NCBI RefSeq assembly: GCF_015352455.1
Contig: NZ_JADKPN010000001.1
Location: 62,001-126,000, forward strand
DNA: 64,000 nucleotides
Direction: 5' to 3'
DNA from: Nocardioides islandensis
Lineage (GTDB): Bacteria; Actinomycetota; Actinomycetes; Propionibacteriales; Nocardioidaceae
Shown here one piece after another: positions 56,019 through 64,000 of the stretch. The notes under the pieces are model-generated. The model was not told where the DNA came from, searched no databases, and saw only the letters and a program-made list of their open reading frames with translations. Position 1 is the stretch's first letter. Each line of letters begins with the position of its first letter. The translations under genes and the position numbers were made by a program.

Positions 56019-56811
56019 CGGATGCTCCTCACAGGAATGGGCCAGTCGTAGGAGAGGGTCGGGCTGCCGAGCTCGTAGTCGGCCTCGGTGCTGTCGAGCA
56101 GCCGGCGCTCACGGATGTACGGCAGGGGCCGGCTGGGGTCGGGGCTGTCGATCTCCCGGGCCAGCCGGTGCCCGGAGTAGACGGCCTCGGCGATGAAGCT
56201 CGGGGCGTAGCAGTCGCCGATGCGGTGCACGCCGACGATGCCGACCGCCGCGAGCCGCTCCGGCTGGGCGACCTCGCGATCACGCCGATGGCGTGGTTGA
56301 CGCCGACGGTCACCAGGTCGAAGCCGGCGTCCCGGGCGCGGCACGCGGCGGCGACGTACAGCTGCTGCACGTCGGCGACGTCGTCGCGCCCCATCTCGGC
56401 GACCGAGCTGAGGTAGTTGGCGTCGGTGATCGTCTGGGTCGGGCCGAGGTAGGGGTGCCGCGCCTCACCGCTGTTGACGGGAGCACCGCCGTAGAACAGC
56501 TCCAGTCCCGCCAGCGAGCCGTGCTCGTGGATGGCGTCGGTCGTCAGTCGGAGGTTGCGGACGTCGCCCTCGTCCCAGAGCCGCACGATCGTCAGGGGGT
56601 CTACGTCGGCGTCGACGGACACCGCGGTCGCCTCGACGAACACCGCTCCCCAGCCGCCCTCCGCCTTCACACCCCGGTACGCCGCCTGGAAGCCCGGATG
56701 GTCGGAGCCCGCGGCGATGCTGTGCGGCGTCTGCCAGAAGCGGTTGCGCAGCACCTTCGGTCCGAGCCGCACGGGCTCGAACAGGATGTCGTGCTGCGGG
56801 GCGCGCGCCAT
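56015..56811 (-). pseudogene. Trimethylamine dehydrogenase-like flavoprotein, internally deleted and frameshifted
   Basis: The first ~175 codons from ATG 56811 encode the start of a TMADH/histamine dehydrogenase-type TIM barrel (HDILFEPVRLGPKVLRNRFWQTPH, AIHEHGSLAGLELFYGGA, CRARDAGFDLVTVGVNHA). Near 56272-56290 the homology jumps, in another frame, to the extreme C-terminus of the same family (VGVHRIGDCYAPSFIAEAVYSGHRLAREID, ending at 56015). Roughly 450 residues, including the Fe-S and nucleotide domains, are missing against a usual length near 700. It cannot be functional. Confidence 0.85.
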
Positions 56812-57917
56812 CAGCGGCCGACGATCCGGTCATACGCGGCGCGGTCGGTCGCACCCTCTGTCGAGACGACCAGCACCCGGTCGGTGCCGGTCAGGCCGAG
56901 CTGCGACCCGTGCGCCAGCAGGGCGGCGAGGCCGGCCGCGCCGCTCTCGCCGGAGACCACGCCGACGTCCGCCAGTGCCCGCATCGCGTCCTCGGCGTCG
57001 TCGTCGGTGACGGCGGCCACGTGCCCCAGTCCGGCGAGGAGGTCGGGCCAGGCGAGCGGGGACGGCGTGCCGCAGTTGAGCCCCGCCATGATCGAGTCGA
57101 GGGCGCCGTCGACCTGCACGCACTCTCCGGCGCGGATGCTCTCCAGGACGCACGCGGCCTTGGTCGGCTCGGACCCGATGATGCGTGCGCCGGTGGGGAC
57201 GAAGCCACGGATCATCGCGGCGGCGAAGGCGCCCACGCCCATCTGGGTGACCACGACCGTGGGCGGCTCCGCGAGCTGCTCGAGGACCTCCTCGACGATG
57301 GTGTGGTAGCCGTCGATCACCCAGCCGGGCACGGCGACGTACCCTTCCCACGAGGTGTCGGAGATGACCACGTGGTCCCCCGACGACTCGTCGGCCAGCG
57401 CCGCCGAGGCCGCGACGGCCTCGTCGTAGGTGCCGTCGACGACCGTGACCGACGCGCCCTCTCCGCGGATCGCCTCGATCCGTTCGGCGACCATGTCCTG
57501 CGGCACGAGGATGTGGGCCGACTGACCGAGCAGGCGGGCCATCCGGGCCACCGCGCGGCCGTGGTTGCCGTCGGTGGCGGCCACCAGGGTCAGTGTGTGG
57601 TCGTCGAGCAGCTCGGCGAGGGCAGGCAGGCCCTTCACGTCGTCCACGTCGAGCCCCAGCCGGTCGACGAGGGTGCGGTACGTCGCCCACGAGGCGCCCA
57701 GGATCTTGAACGAGGGCATCCCCAGCCGCGAGCTCTCGTCCTTGACGTGCACGGAGGCGACGCCGAGCCGCCGGGCTAGTGCGGGCGCGTCGACGAGCGG
57801 AGTCGGCTCGTAGTCGGGCAGCGAGCGGTGGAAGGCGCGGATGCCGTCGGCAGCCCCCGGTCGCACCAGGGCCGGGTCCGCGTGGGGGTTGGCGAACACG
57901 ATCGATTCGGTGGTCAT
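56811..57917 (-). CDS. Diaminopropionate ammonia-lyase (PLP fold type II)
   Basis: 368 residues. PLP Lys in MPSFKILGASWATY, NGNHG-like TDGNHGRAVARMA, and VVTQMGVGAFAAAMIRGF. FHRSLPDYEPTPL near the start is typical of YgeX/DpaL. Converts 2,3-diaminopropionate to pyruvate and ammonia; a related hydroxy- or amino-acid lyase activity is possible. Overlaps the M20 gene (ATGA) upstream and the pseudogene downstream by one base. Confidence 0.87.
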   Translation of the reverse strand: MTTESIVFANPHADPALVRPGAADGIRAFHRSLPDYEPTPLVDAPALARRLGVASVHVKDESSRLGMPSFKILGASWATYRTLVDRLGLDVDDVKGLPALAELLDDHTLTLVAATDGNHGRAVARMARLLGQSAHILVPQDMVAERIEAIRGEGASVTVVDGTYDEAVAASAALADESSGDHVVISDTSWEGYVAVPGWVIDGYHTIVEEVLEQLAEPPTVVVTQMGVGAFAAAMIRGFVPTGARIIGSEPTKAACVLESIRAGECVQVDGALDSIMAGLNCGTPSPLAWPDLLAGLGHVAAVTDDDAEDAMRALADVGVVSGESGAAGLAALLAHGSQLGLTGTDRVLVVSTEGATDRAAYDRIVGR

Positions 57918-59068
57918 GGGGCCTCTCCGGCGAGCAGCGCGGTCAGGATGGCGACGTACCCGCGCGCCCCGAGGCGCAGGTCGTCGAGGTCGATGTGCTC
58001 GTCGACCTTGTGCGCCTGGTCCTCGTGACCAGGGCCGTAGCCGATGGTCGGGATGCCGAGGCGGCCGGCGGTCGCCGAGCCGTTGGTGCAGAAGCGGTAG
58101 TGAGTGACGACGGCGTCGAGGCCCGCCTCGCCGAGTCCGGCGACGGCGCGCGCGACGACCGGGTCGTCGTGCGAGAACAGCCAGGCAGGAGCGAACTTCG
58201 TGGTCTCCACGACGGTGCCGGAGTAGTTCGTGTGCCGGTGCGCGACGACCTCGACGGTCCCGGTGGCGCCCCACGCAGCGGTGACCCGGTCGACCACCTC
58301 GCGGATCGGCCCGAGGACGTCGTCCTGCGACTCGCCGACCAGGGTGCGGCGGTCGAACGTGGCCCGGCAGCGTTCGGGCACCGTCGAGAGGCTCGGGTAC
58401 GGCTCGGACTTGAGGTCGATGAGCACCAGGATCCCCTCGCCGAGGGTGCTGTCCACGATGGGCCGGAGCGCGCGGAGCCCGGTGATCACGTCGGTCATCA
58501 CCTCGGCGGCGTTGACGCCCTCGCTCGGGTACGCGGAGTGCGAGGAGAGGCCGTGGATCTCGACGGCGACCTCGGCGCGACCCCGCTGTCCGCGCGCAAC
58601 GCGTCGCTGCGACGGCTCGCAGATGACGACGTAGTCGGGCTGGACCGCTCCCGCGACCGCGATGGTAGCGGGACCCTCGACCAGCTCCTCGGCGAGCGTG
58701 CCGGCGAAGACGAGGGTGCCGCGGTCGGTGGTGCGGATGGCGTCGATCGCCTCGAGCACCGCGGCCATCGGACCCTTCATGTCGACGGCGCCGCGTCCGT
58801 AGAGGCGACCGTCGACGACCTCGCCGTACGGCGCCCTGGTCCACTCGCTCGCGTCGACGACCGGCACGGTGTCGAGGTGGCAGTCGACCATCACCGTCGG
58901 ACCTGGCCCGAGCTCGAGCCGGCCGACCACGTTGCCCATCTCGTCGACGTCGACGGTGAGACCGAGGCGCCGCAGCTCCTCGGCGACCAGCGCCGCGCAG
59001 TCGCCCTCCTCGGTCGAGAGGCTGGGCGTGGCGATCAGCCGGAGGGCCAGCTGGGTCAGCGGATCCAC
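57914..59068 (-). CDS. M20 family metallopeptidase/deacylase (ArgE/DapE, YgeY-like)
   Basis: 384 residues. Metal-site motifs VMVDCHLDTVPV, GRGAVDMKGPM and GTLAEELVEGP, and a dimer-domain His in SSHSAYPSEGVNAAEVM. Hydrolyses an N-acyl or peptide bond. The YgeY-like M20 next to a YgeX-like lyase mirrors the E. coli pairing, so it may release the amino-acid substrate of the lyase. GTG at 59068 overlaps the small-subunit gene by 13 bases. Confidence 0.9.
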   Translation of the reverse strand: MDPLTQLALRLIATPSLSTEEGDCAALVAEELRRLGLTVDVDEMGNVVGRLELGPGPTVMVDCHLDTVPVVDASEWTRAPYGEVVDGRLYGRGAVDMKGPMAAVLEAIDAIRTTDRGTLVFAGTLAEELVEGPATIAVAGAVQPDYVVICEPSQRRVARGQRGRAEVAVEIHGLSSHSAYPSEGVNAAEVMTDVITGLRALRPIVDSTLGEGILVLIDLKSEPYPSLSTVPERCRATFDRRTLVGESQDDVLGPIREVVDRVTAAWGATGTVEVVAHRHTNYSGTVVETTKFAPAWLFSHDDPVVARAVAGLGEAGLDAVVTHYRFCTNGSATAGRLGIPTIGYGPGHEDQAHKVDEHIDLDDLRLGARGYVAILTALLAGEAP

Positions 59069-59520
59069 TTCTGCTCCTTCTCCGCGCGTGCGAGGACGGG
59101 GTCGAGGATCCCCGAGGTGATCTCGTCGGCGGCCTCCTCGAGACCCGCCCGGTCGGACTGCTGCCCGTGATAGCCGATGCGGTCGCGGACCCCGGGGGTG
59201 AGCAGCCAGGCGCCGGTGATCACCGTGCTGAGGGCCTGGAAGGTGGCCGGCCGGGCCTCGTCGAGCGAGCGGAGGTGGTCCCACAGCTGGTCGGCGCCGG
59301 GCTCCGACAGCTCGCCGAGCGCGGTCGCGATGTCGTCGAAGGCGTCGGACCGCGCGTCGAGCGCCACGGTCAGCGCGTCCCAGAAGCCGGGCTCGGCGCT
59401 GGCGGCAGGCGCTGTGTCGCGAGCCGGGACGAGCACATCGGCGACACGAGCGGCCACGGCGCGCTCGCGATCGGTGAGCTCACGGGGGGCTCTCGCCGCA
59501 GCCGGCAGGGAGACGTTCAC
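59056..59520 (-). CDS. Gluconate 2-dehydrogenase subunit 3-like small subunit
   Basis: 154 residues, helical: LTDRERAVAARVADVLVPARDTAPAASAEPGFWDALTVAL, then GADQLWDHLRSL and FQALSTVITGAWLLTPGVRDRIGYHGQ. The pattern resembles the small subunits of membrane GMC dehydrogenases. No Tat signal is seen. GTGA overlap with the GMC gene stop supports a complex with that enzyme. Confidence 0.7.
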   Translation of the reverse strand: MNVSLPAAARAPRELTDRERAVAARVADVLVPARDTAPAASAEPGFWDALTVALDARSDAFDDIATALGELSEPGADQLWDHLRSLDEARPATFQALSTVITGAWLLTPGVRDRIGYHGQQSDRAGLEEAADEITSGILDPVLARAEKEQKWIR

Positions 59521-61145
59521 GCCACCGCCTCCTGGTGCCGGGCGGTCGCCAGCAGGTGCTCGCCGAGACGGTGGGCGAGCGCGACGATGGTGGCAGTGGG
59601 GTTCACGGCTCCCCCGGTGACGAAGACGCTGCCGTCCGCGACGTACAGGTTCGGTACGTCGTGCGCGCGGCCGTCGGCGTTCACCACGGAGGTCGCGGGG
59701 TCGGTCCCCATCCGCGCCGTGCCGAGCAGGTGCCCGGGCTGGTCGGTCGCGAGCGGCAGGCGCACGGTGCGGACCGCGCCCGCGGCGCGGTGGGCCTCGT
59801 CGAGGCGGTCGACGAGGAAGGCCAGCTGCTTCCTGCTGTTCTCGCTGACCCGGTAGCGGACCTTGGGTGCCGCGATGCCGTCGGAGTCGGTCAGCCCGGG
59901 GTCCAGGGTGACCTGGTTGGACTCCTCCGGCAGGTCGTCGACCTGGCCGGAGTAGAAGAAGCTGCGCGAGTGCGCGGCCACCACGTCGTGGATCGCCGGA
60001 CCCCACAGCTGCTCGAACGGCAGGCTGCGGTGGAACTCCACCTGGTTCAGCACCCCGGGGAAGGGATGGGCGCCGAACTTCATGCCGCGGACGAAGTCGT
60101 GCTCGGCCCGGGTCTCGTAGAACTCCAACGACACCAGCGCCTCGCCGAGCGGGCCGCGGTGGCTGCCCATCTCGTCGTCGTAGACCCCGAGGACGGCCGC
60201 GTTCGGGTGCAGCATCAGGTTCTTGCCCACCAGGCCCGAGGAGTTGGCCAGGCCGTCGGGGAACAACGGCGACGTGGAGGCGAGCAGCAGCCGCGCCGTA
60301 CCCACGCCGTTGCAGCACACGACGACGGCGCGGGCGCGCTGCTCGTGCTCGACACCGTCGCGGTCGACCCACGCGGCACCACGGGCCCGGCCCTGCGCGT
60401 CGACGACGACCTCCCGCACGCGGGCGCCGGTGACCAGGCGGACGCCGGACCTCAGGTTGTGCACCCAGAACGCCAGGTCGGCCGACGCCTTCGACCCCCG
60501 CGGACAGCCCCACTCGCAGGTGCCCCAGCGCTCGCACTGCGCGAGCTCGCCGAACCGCGCGCTCGGGATGGCGACGGTGCCGGGCCACCAGTGCCAGCCC
60601 AGCGAGTTGAGTCCTCGGGCCGCCGTCAGGCCCAGCGGCCCGAGCGGGTGCGGCGGCAGCGGGTAGTCGAGGCCGTCGGGGTACGCCGGGTTGCCGCCGA
60701 GCCCCGCGACGCCGACCAGCCGGTCCGCGGCGTCGTAGTGGTGGGTGAGCTCGGGGTACGACAGCGGCCAGTCCGCCGCGACGCCGTCGACCGAGCGCAC
60801 CTTCAGGTCGGACGGCAGCAGCCGCGGCCACTGGGCGCCGAAGAAGAGGCTGGAGCCGCCGACCGCGTTGTACATCACCGGCGAGATGTCGGACTCGGAC
60901 ACCTCGACCGGGTAGTCGGCCGGGACGTCGCGCTCGCTGGGGTGGTGGGCCCAGCGCTTCTGGACCAGCAGCTCCCACTCGGGCCGGCCGGTCGGGAAGT
61001 CCGAGGACGTCACCCAGTCGCCCTGCTCGAGGCACACGACGTCGAGGCCGCCCTGGCTCAGGACCTGGGCGACCATGCCGCCCGAGGGGCCGGCTCCGAT
61101 GACCAGGACGTCCGCGACGTCGGGGGTCTGGGTGGGGGTATCCAT
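59517..61145 (-). CDS. GMC family oxidoreductase
   Basis: 542 residues. FAD motif VLVIGAGPSGGMVAQVLSQGGLDVVCLEQG, a Cys-rich CERWGTCEWGCPRGSK segment as in gluconate/sugar dehydrogenases, and the C-terminal catalytic region VADGSVFVTGGAVNPTATIVALAHR. Oxidises an alcohol or sugar acid; electron acceptor unknown, possibly via the small subunit. Cytoplasmic by sequence. Confidence 0.92.
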   Translation of the reverse strand: MDTPTQTPDVADVLVIGAGPSGGMVAQVLSQGGLDVVCLEQGDWVTSSDFPTGRPEWELLVQKRWAHHPSERDVPADYPVEVSESDISPVMYNAVGGSSLFFGAQWPRLLPSDLKVRSVDGVAADWPLSYPELTHHYDAADRLVGVAGLGGNPAYPDGLDYPLPPHPLGPLGLTAARGLNSLGWHWWPGTVAIPSARFGELAQCERWGTCEWGCPRGSKASADLAFWVHNLRSGVRLVTGARVREVVVDAQGRARGAAWVDRDGVEHEQRARAVVVCCNGVGTARLLLASTSPLFPDGLANSSGLVGKNLMLHPNAAVLGVYDDEMGSHRGPLGEALVSLEFYETRAEHDFVRGMKFGAHPFPGVLNQVEFHRSLPFEQLWGPAIHDVVAAHSRSFFYSGQVDDLPEESNQVTLDPGLTDSDGIAAPKVRYRVSENSRKQLAFLVDRLDEAHRAAGAVRTVRLPLATDQPGHLLGTARMGTDPATSVVNADGRAHDVPNLYVADGSVFVTGGAVNPTATIVALAHRLGEHLLATARHQEAVA

Positions 61146-61151
61146 GACTGG

Positions 61152-62048
61152 TCAGCCGGCGGCGGCGAGCTCCTTGACGATCGAGTCGATCTCGGAGCGT
61201 CGCTCGGGGCTGAGCGGGGCGAGGGGCGAGCGCGGGTCGCCGACGGACTTGCCGAACGCGTCCATGGCGCCCTTCAGGCCGCCGACGTACCCGCCGCTCA
61301 TCAAGAAGCGGACCACGGGGTAGATGCGGTCCCACGCCGCGCGGGCCGTGGCGATGTCCCCGGCGCGGACCGCATCGTGCACGGCGACGAACGGCTTCGC
61401 GGTCACGTTGGTGACGCCGAGGATGCAGCCGACCGCACCCTCGACGAGGGCGGCGAGGTACATGGAGTCCCAGCCGACGAGCGTGCCGTAGACGTCCGCG
61501 TAGTCGTGGATGGAGCGGGTCAGCTGGTGCCAGTCCCCGCTGGTGTCCTTGACGTAGCAGATGGTGGGGCTGCCCTCGGCCATCGCGACGACGTCCTCGG
61601 GCGTGAGGTTCACGCCGGTGGCGAGCGGGAGGTTGTAGACCACGACCGGGAGCTCGGTCTGGTCGGCGACCGACCGGTAGTAGGTCGTGGTCTCCTCGAT
61701 CGTGAGGCGGTCCTTGTACGGCGGCAGGAGCAGGAGTCCGGACGCGCCGACCTGCTCCGCGTGCTGGGAGAGCGCGGCCGCCTCCTTGGCGGTCATCGCC
61801 CCGGTGTGCGCCACGACGGGCACGCGGTCCGCTGCCTGGTCGACGACGACCTCGACGACCAGGCGTCGCTCGTCGTGGGTGAGCGAGGCGAACTCGCCGG
61901 TGGAGCCGACCGGCACCAGGCCGGTGACGCCGTCGGCGACCAGGTCGTCGACCAGCGTGCGCAGCCGGGGCTGGTCGATCTCGCCGGCCGTGTCGAAGGG
62001 GGTGGCGACGGCGGCGAGGACGCCGGCGAACGCGGTGTGGTGCGGCAT
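61152..62048 (-). CDS. DHDPS/NAL family aldolase or dehydratase
   Basis: 298 residues of TIM-barrel class I fold. GSTGEFASLTHDERR (GxTGE), Tyr in LPVVVYNLP and Schiff-base Lys in ICYVKDTSGD. The family covers dihydrodipicolinate synthase, 5-keto-4-deoxyglucarate dehydratase, hydroxyproline-pathway and 2-keto-acid aldolases. Catabolic neighbours argue against DapA. Six bases from the GMC gene. Confidence 0.9.
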   Translation of the reverse strand: MPHHTAFAGVLAAVATPFDTAGEIDQPRLRTLVDDLVADGVTGLVPVGSTGEFASLTHDERRLVVEVVVDQAADRVPVVAHTGAMTAKEAAALSQHAEQVGASGLLLLPPYKDRLTIEETTTYYRSVADQTELPVVVYNLPLATGVNLTPEDVVAMAEGSPTICYVKDTSGDWHQLTRSIHDYADVYGTLVGWDSMYLAALVEGAVGCILGVTNVTAKPFVAVHDAVRAGDIATARAAWDRIYPVVRFLMSGGYVGGLKGAMDAFGKSVGDPRSPLAPLSPERRSEIDSIVKELAAAG

Positions 62049-62086
62049 GGGGTCTCCAAGGTTCTCGGACGGGTTCAGGACGCTGT

Positions 62087-63523
62087 TCAGGACGCGGGGC
62101 TGACGGCACTCATCACATGCTTGACCCGCGTGTACTCCTCGATGGCGAGCACCGAGAGGTCGTTGCCGTGGCCGGAGTGCTTGTAGCCGGTGTTGGGCAT
62201 CTCGACCGCGACCTCGAGGTGGCAGTTCACCCAGACCTTCCCGAAGTCCAGGTCGGCACTGACCCGGAGCACGCGGTCGTGGTTGCTGGTCCAGAGCCCC
62301 GCGGCCAGCCCGAAGCGCACGTCGTTCGCGAGGGCGACGGCCTCCTCCTCGCTGCCGAACGGCTGGACGGTGATGACCGGCCCGAAGACCTCCTCCTGCA
62401 CGATCCGGTCGCGCTGCCGCACACCTGTGACGACCGTGGGTTGGAAGAAGTAGCCGCCCCCGGCCCGGTCGGCCCGACCGCCCGTGCGCACGGTGGCGTG
62501 CTCGGGGAGGTCGGCGAAGAAGCTCTCCACCTTCGCAAGGTGCTCGGCACTGTTGAGCGGGCCGTACGTCGCGTCGGTGTCGCTCGGCGGGCCGTACGAC
62601 GTGGCCTCGGCCGCGCGGACCAGCGCCTCGACGAACTCGTCGTGGATCTCCGCGGCCACCAGCACCCGGCACGCCGCCTCGCAGTCCTGGCCGGCGTTGA
62701 GGAAGCCCGCGCCGGCGATGCTGGCCGCCGTCGCCTCGACGTCGACGTCCCCGAACACGAGGACGGGCGCCTTGCCGCCGAGCTCGAGGCTGACCCGCTT
62801 GAGGTCGTCGGCCGCGGACGCGGAGACCTCGATGCCGGCCCGCTCGCTGCCGGTCACCGAGATCAGCTGCGGCGTCGGGTGCGCCACCATCAGCCGCCCG
62901 GTCTCGCGGGTGCCGGCGATGACGTTGAGGACGCCGGGCGGCAGGACCTCGCCGATGACCTGGGCCGCGAGCAGCGACGTCACGGGGGTCGTGTCCGAGG
63001 GCTTGAGGACCACGGTGTTGCCGGCCGCGATGGCCGGGCCGAGCTTCCAGACCGCCATGGCGAGCGGGTAGTTCCACGGCGACACCAGGCCGCACACGCC
63101 CACGGGCTCGCGGCGCACCGTCGACTCGAAGCCGGCCAGGTACGAGCCGCCGGCCAGGCCGCGCAGGTCGCGGGCCGCGGCCGCGTAGAACCTGAGGTAC
63201 TCGACCGTGCCGGGGAACTCGGCGTCGCGGACGAAGGCGACCGGCTTGCCGGTGTTGCGGCACTCCGCCTCCACGAACTCCTCCGCACGCGCGGCCAACG
63301 CGTCGGCCACCCGGAACAGCAGCAGGCTGCGCTCGCCCGGCGTGGTGCGGCGCCAGACCGCGAAGGCGCGGGCGGCGGCGTCGAAGGCGGCGTCCACGTC
63401 CGCCTGACCGGACAGCGGCGCCTTCACGTAGGCCCGGCCCGTCGACGGGTCGACGATGTCGGTGTAGTCGCCGCTGAGCGGCGCGACGGCTTTGCCGTCG
63501 ATGAAGTTCTCGAGCAGTTCCAT
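62087..63523 (-). CDS. Aldehyde dehydrogenase family protein
   Basis: 478 residues. SPWNYPLAMAVWKLGPAIAAGNTVVLKPSDTTP, LELGGKAP and LNAGQDCEAACRV (catalytic Cys). Paralogous to the 54585-56018 enzyme. With a DHDPS-family enzyme and an enolase-superfamily enzyme adjacent, oxidation of a semialdehyde such as alpha-ketoglutarate semialdehyde is possible, though the motif class is closer to aminobutyraldehyde dehydrogenases. Confidence 0.93.
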   Translation of the reverse strand: MELLENFIDGKAVAPLSGDYTDIVDPSTGRAYVKAPLSGQADVDAAFDAAARAFAVWRRTTPGERSLLLFRVADALAARAEEFVEAECRNTGKPVAFVRDAEFPGTVEYLRFYAAAARDLRGLAGGSYLAGFESTVRREPVGVCGLVSPWNYPLAMAVWKLGPAIAAGNTVVLKPSDTTPVTSLLAAQVIGEVLPPGVLNVIAGTRETGRLMVAHPTPQLISVTGSERAGIEVSASAADDLKRVSLELGGKAPVLVFGDVDVEATAASIAGAGFLNAGQDCEAACRVLVAAEIHDEFVEALVRAAEATSYGPPSDTDATYGPLNSAEHLAKVESFFADLPEHATVRTGGRADRAGGGYFFQPTVVTGVRQRDRIVQEEVFGPVITVQPFGSEEEAVALANDVRFGLAAGLWTSNHDRVLRVSADLDFGKVWVNCHLEVAVEMPNTGYKHSGHGNDLSVLAIEEYTRVKHVMSAVSPAS

Positions 63524-63552
63524 GGGGCGTTCCTCGGGGTCGAAGGGGGTGC

Positions 63553-64000
63553 TCAGGGGCGAGCGATGGTGAAGAGCGGGTCGCCGAGGGCCGCTTCGTC
63601 GATCTCGATGCCGAGGCCGGGCGCTTCGACGTACTCGACGCGTCCCTCGACCAGCCGAGGGCCGCTGGTGTCACCCTCCGGCCGGTAGGAGATCTTCATG
63701 TCCTCGCCCATGAAGTAGGCGGTGGCGAGCAGGTGGTTCGGGTCGACCGTGGCGGCGAACTGCGTGAGGGCCGCGGTGGCGAGGTCCGCTCCCTGCGGCT
63801 CGTCGGCCAGCACCATCCAGCCCGCGGCGTGGGCGAGGTCGCGGATGCGCGCCGCCTTGGTGAGACCGCCGACGCGGGCCACCTTGAGGTTGATGGCATC
63901 GGCGCACCCCGCGCCAATGAGCTCGAGGCAGTCGGCCTCCGTGCGCAGCGACTCGTCGGCCATCAACGGACGAGCCAGCACCGAGCGGATGCGGCGCAGC
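63553..64000 (-). CDS. Enolase-superfamily (mandelate racemase/muconate lactonizing) enzyme, C-terminal part
   Basis: 149 residues visible; the 5' part is beyond base 64000. RPLMADESLRTEADCLELI and ADAINLKVARVGGLTKAARIRDLAHAAGWMVLADE match the barrel strands carrying metal and catalytic residues of the MR/MLE group. It probably acts as a sugar-acid dehydratase, cycloisomerase or racemase. First visible gene of the catabolic run, 30 bases from the aldehyde dehydrogenase. Confidence 0.87.
   Translation of the reverse strand, partial: LRRIRSVLARPLMADESLRTEADCLELIGAGCADAINLKVARVGGLTKAARIRDLAHAAGWMVLADEPQGADLATAALTQFAATVDPNHLLATAYFMGEDMKISYRPEGDTSGPRLVEGRVEYVEAPGLGIEIDEAALGDPLFTIARP

Noticed and set aside
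61152..62048. Dihydrodipicolinate synthase (dapA) for lysine synthesis
   Set aside because: The gene is embedded in a catabolic operon and shows only generic family motifs; neighbours fit a 2-keto acid aldolase or dehydratase better.

Overview
The window looks like chromosomal DNA of a high-GC actinobacterium, most likely Nocardioides or a near relative. The evidence is the very GC-rich coding style, many GTG starts, stop/start overlaps of the ATGA or GTGA type, and core gene order typical of Actinobacteria (dnaJ-hrcA, DUF3097-hemW region, lepA, rpsT-holA-comEC-comEA-degV-leuS, proA-nadD-rsfS-phosphatase-tRNA-Ala). The genus is an inference; no 16S gene is present.

Layout. 1-10449: heat-shock pair dnaJ/hrcA with a CIRCE operator, a metallo-beta-lactamase-fold hydrolase, DUF3097, DUF4870, hemW, an HtrA-like protease, small metabolic genes, a secreted intradiol dioxygenase and a long-chain acyl-CoA ligase. 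10561-17443: a compact six-gene operon (GTP cyclohydrolase II, RibD-type reductase, flippase-like membrane protein, glycosyltransferase, catalytically altered PTPS/QueD homologue, dehydrogenase) divergent from a fused CDP-alcohol phosphotransferase/sulfatase-like protein; its product is unknown to me. 17453-21963: two ECF-type sigma/anti-sigma pairs with a kinase and a Nudix-GNAT fusion between them. 22069-29270: lepA, a GAF/subtilisin/small-acidic-protein operon, a Crp-family regulator, a secreted hydrolase-like protein and two tandem APH-fold kinases. 29402-37575: rpsT, holA, comEC, comEA, degV and leuS; leuS is preceded by a clear leucine attenuator.

37622-47593 is more accessory: TetR/SDR, an F420-reductase-like gene, an internally duplicated lipoprotein, an OafA-type acyltransferase, several unknown genes, and a small secreted peptide gene next to an XRE-TPR regulator, which I consider a candidate peptide-signalling pair. 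47881-48092 holds tRNA-Ala(GGC) and a decayed copy of it. 48123-52756 is the nadD/proA neighbourhood.

52806-64000 is one long, translationally coupled catabolic run on the minus strand: enolase-superfamily enzyme, two aldehyde dehydrogenases, DHDPS-family lyase/dehydratase, GMC oxidoreductase with a small subunit, M20 deacylase, diaminopropionate ammonia-lyase, a deleted trimethylamine-dehydrogenase-like pseudogene, and etfBA. No CRISPR array, insertion sequence or prophage was seen.
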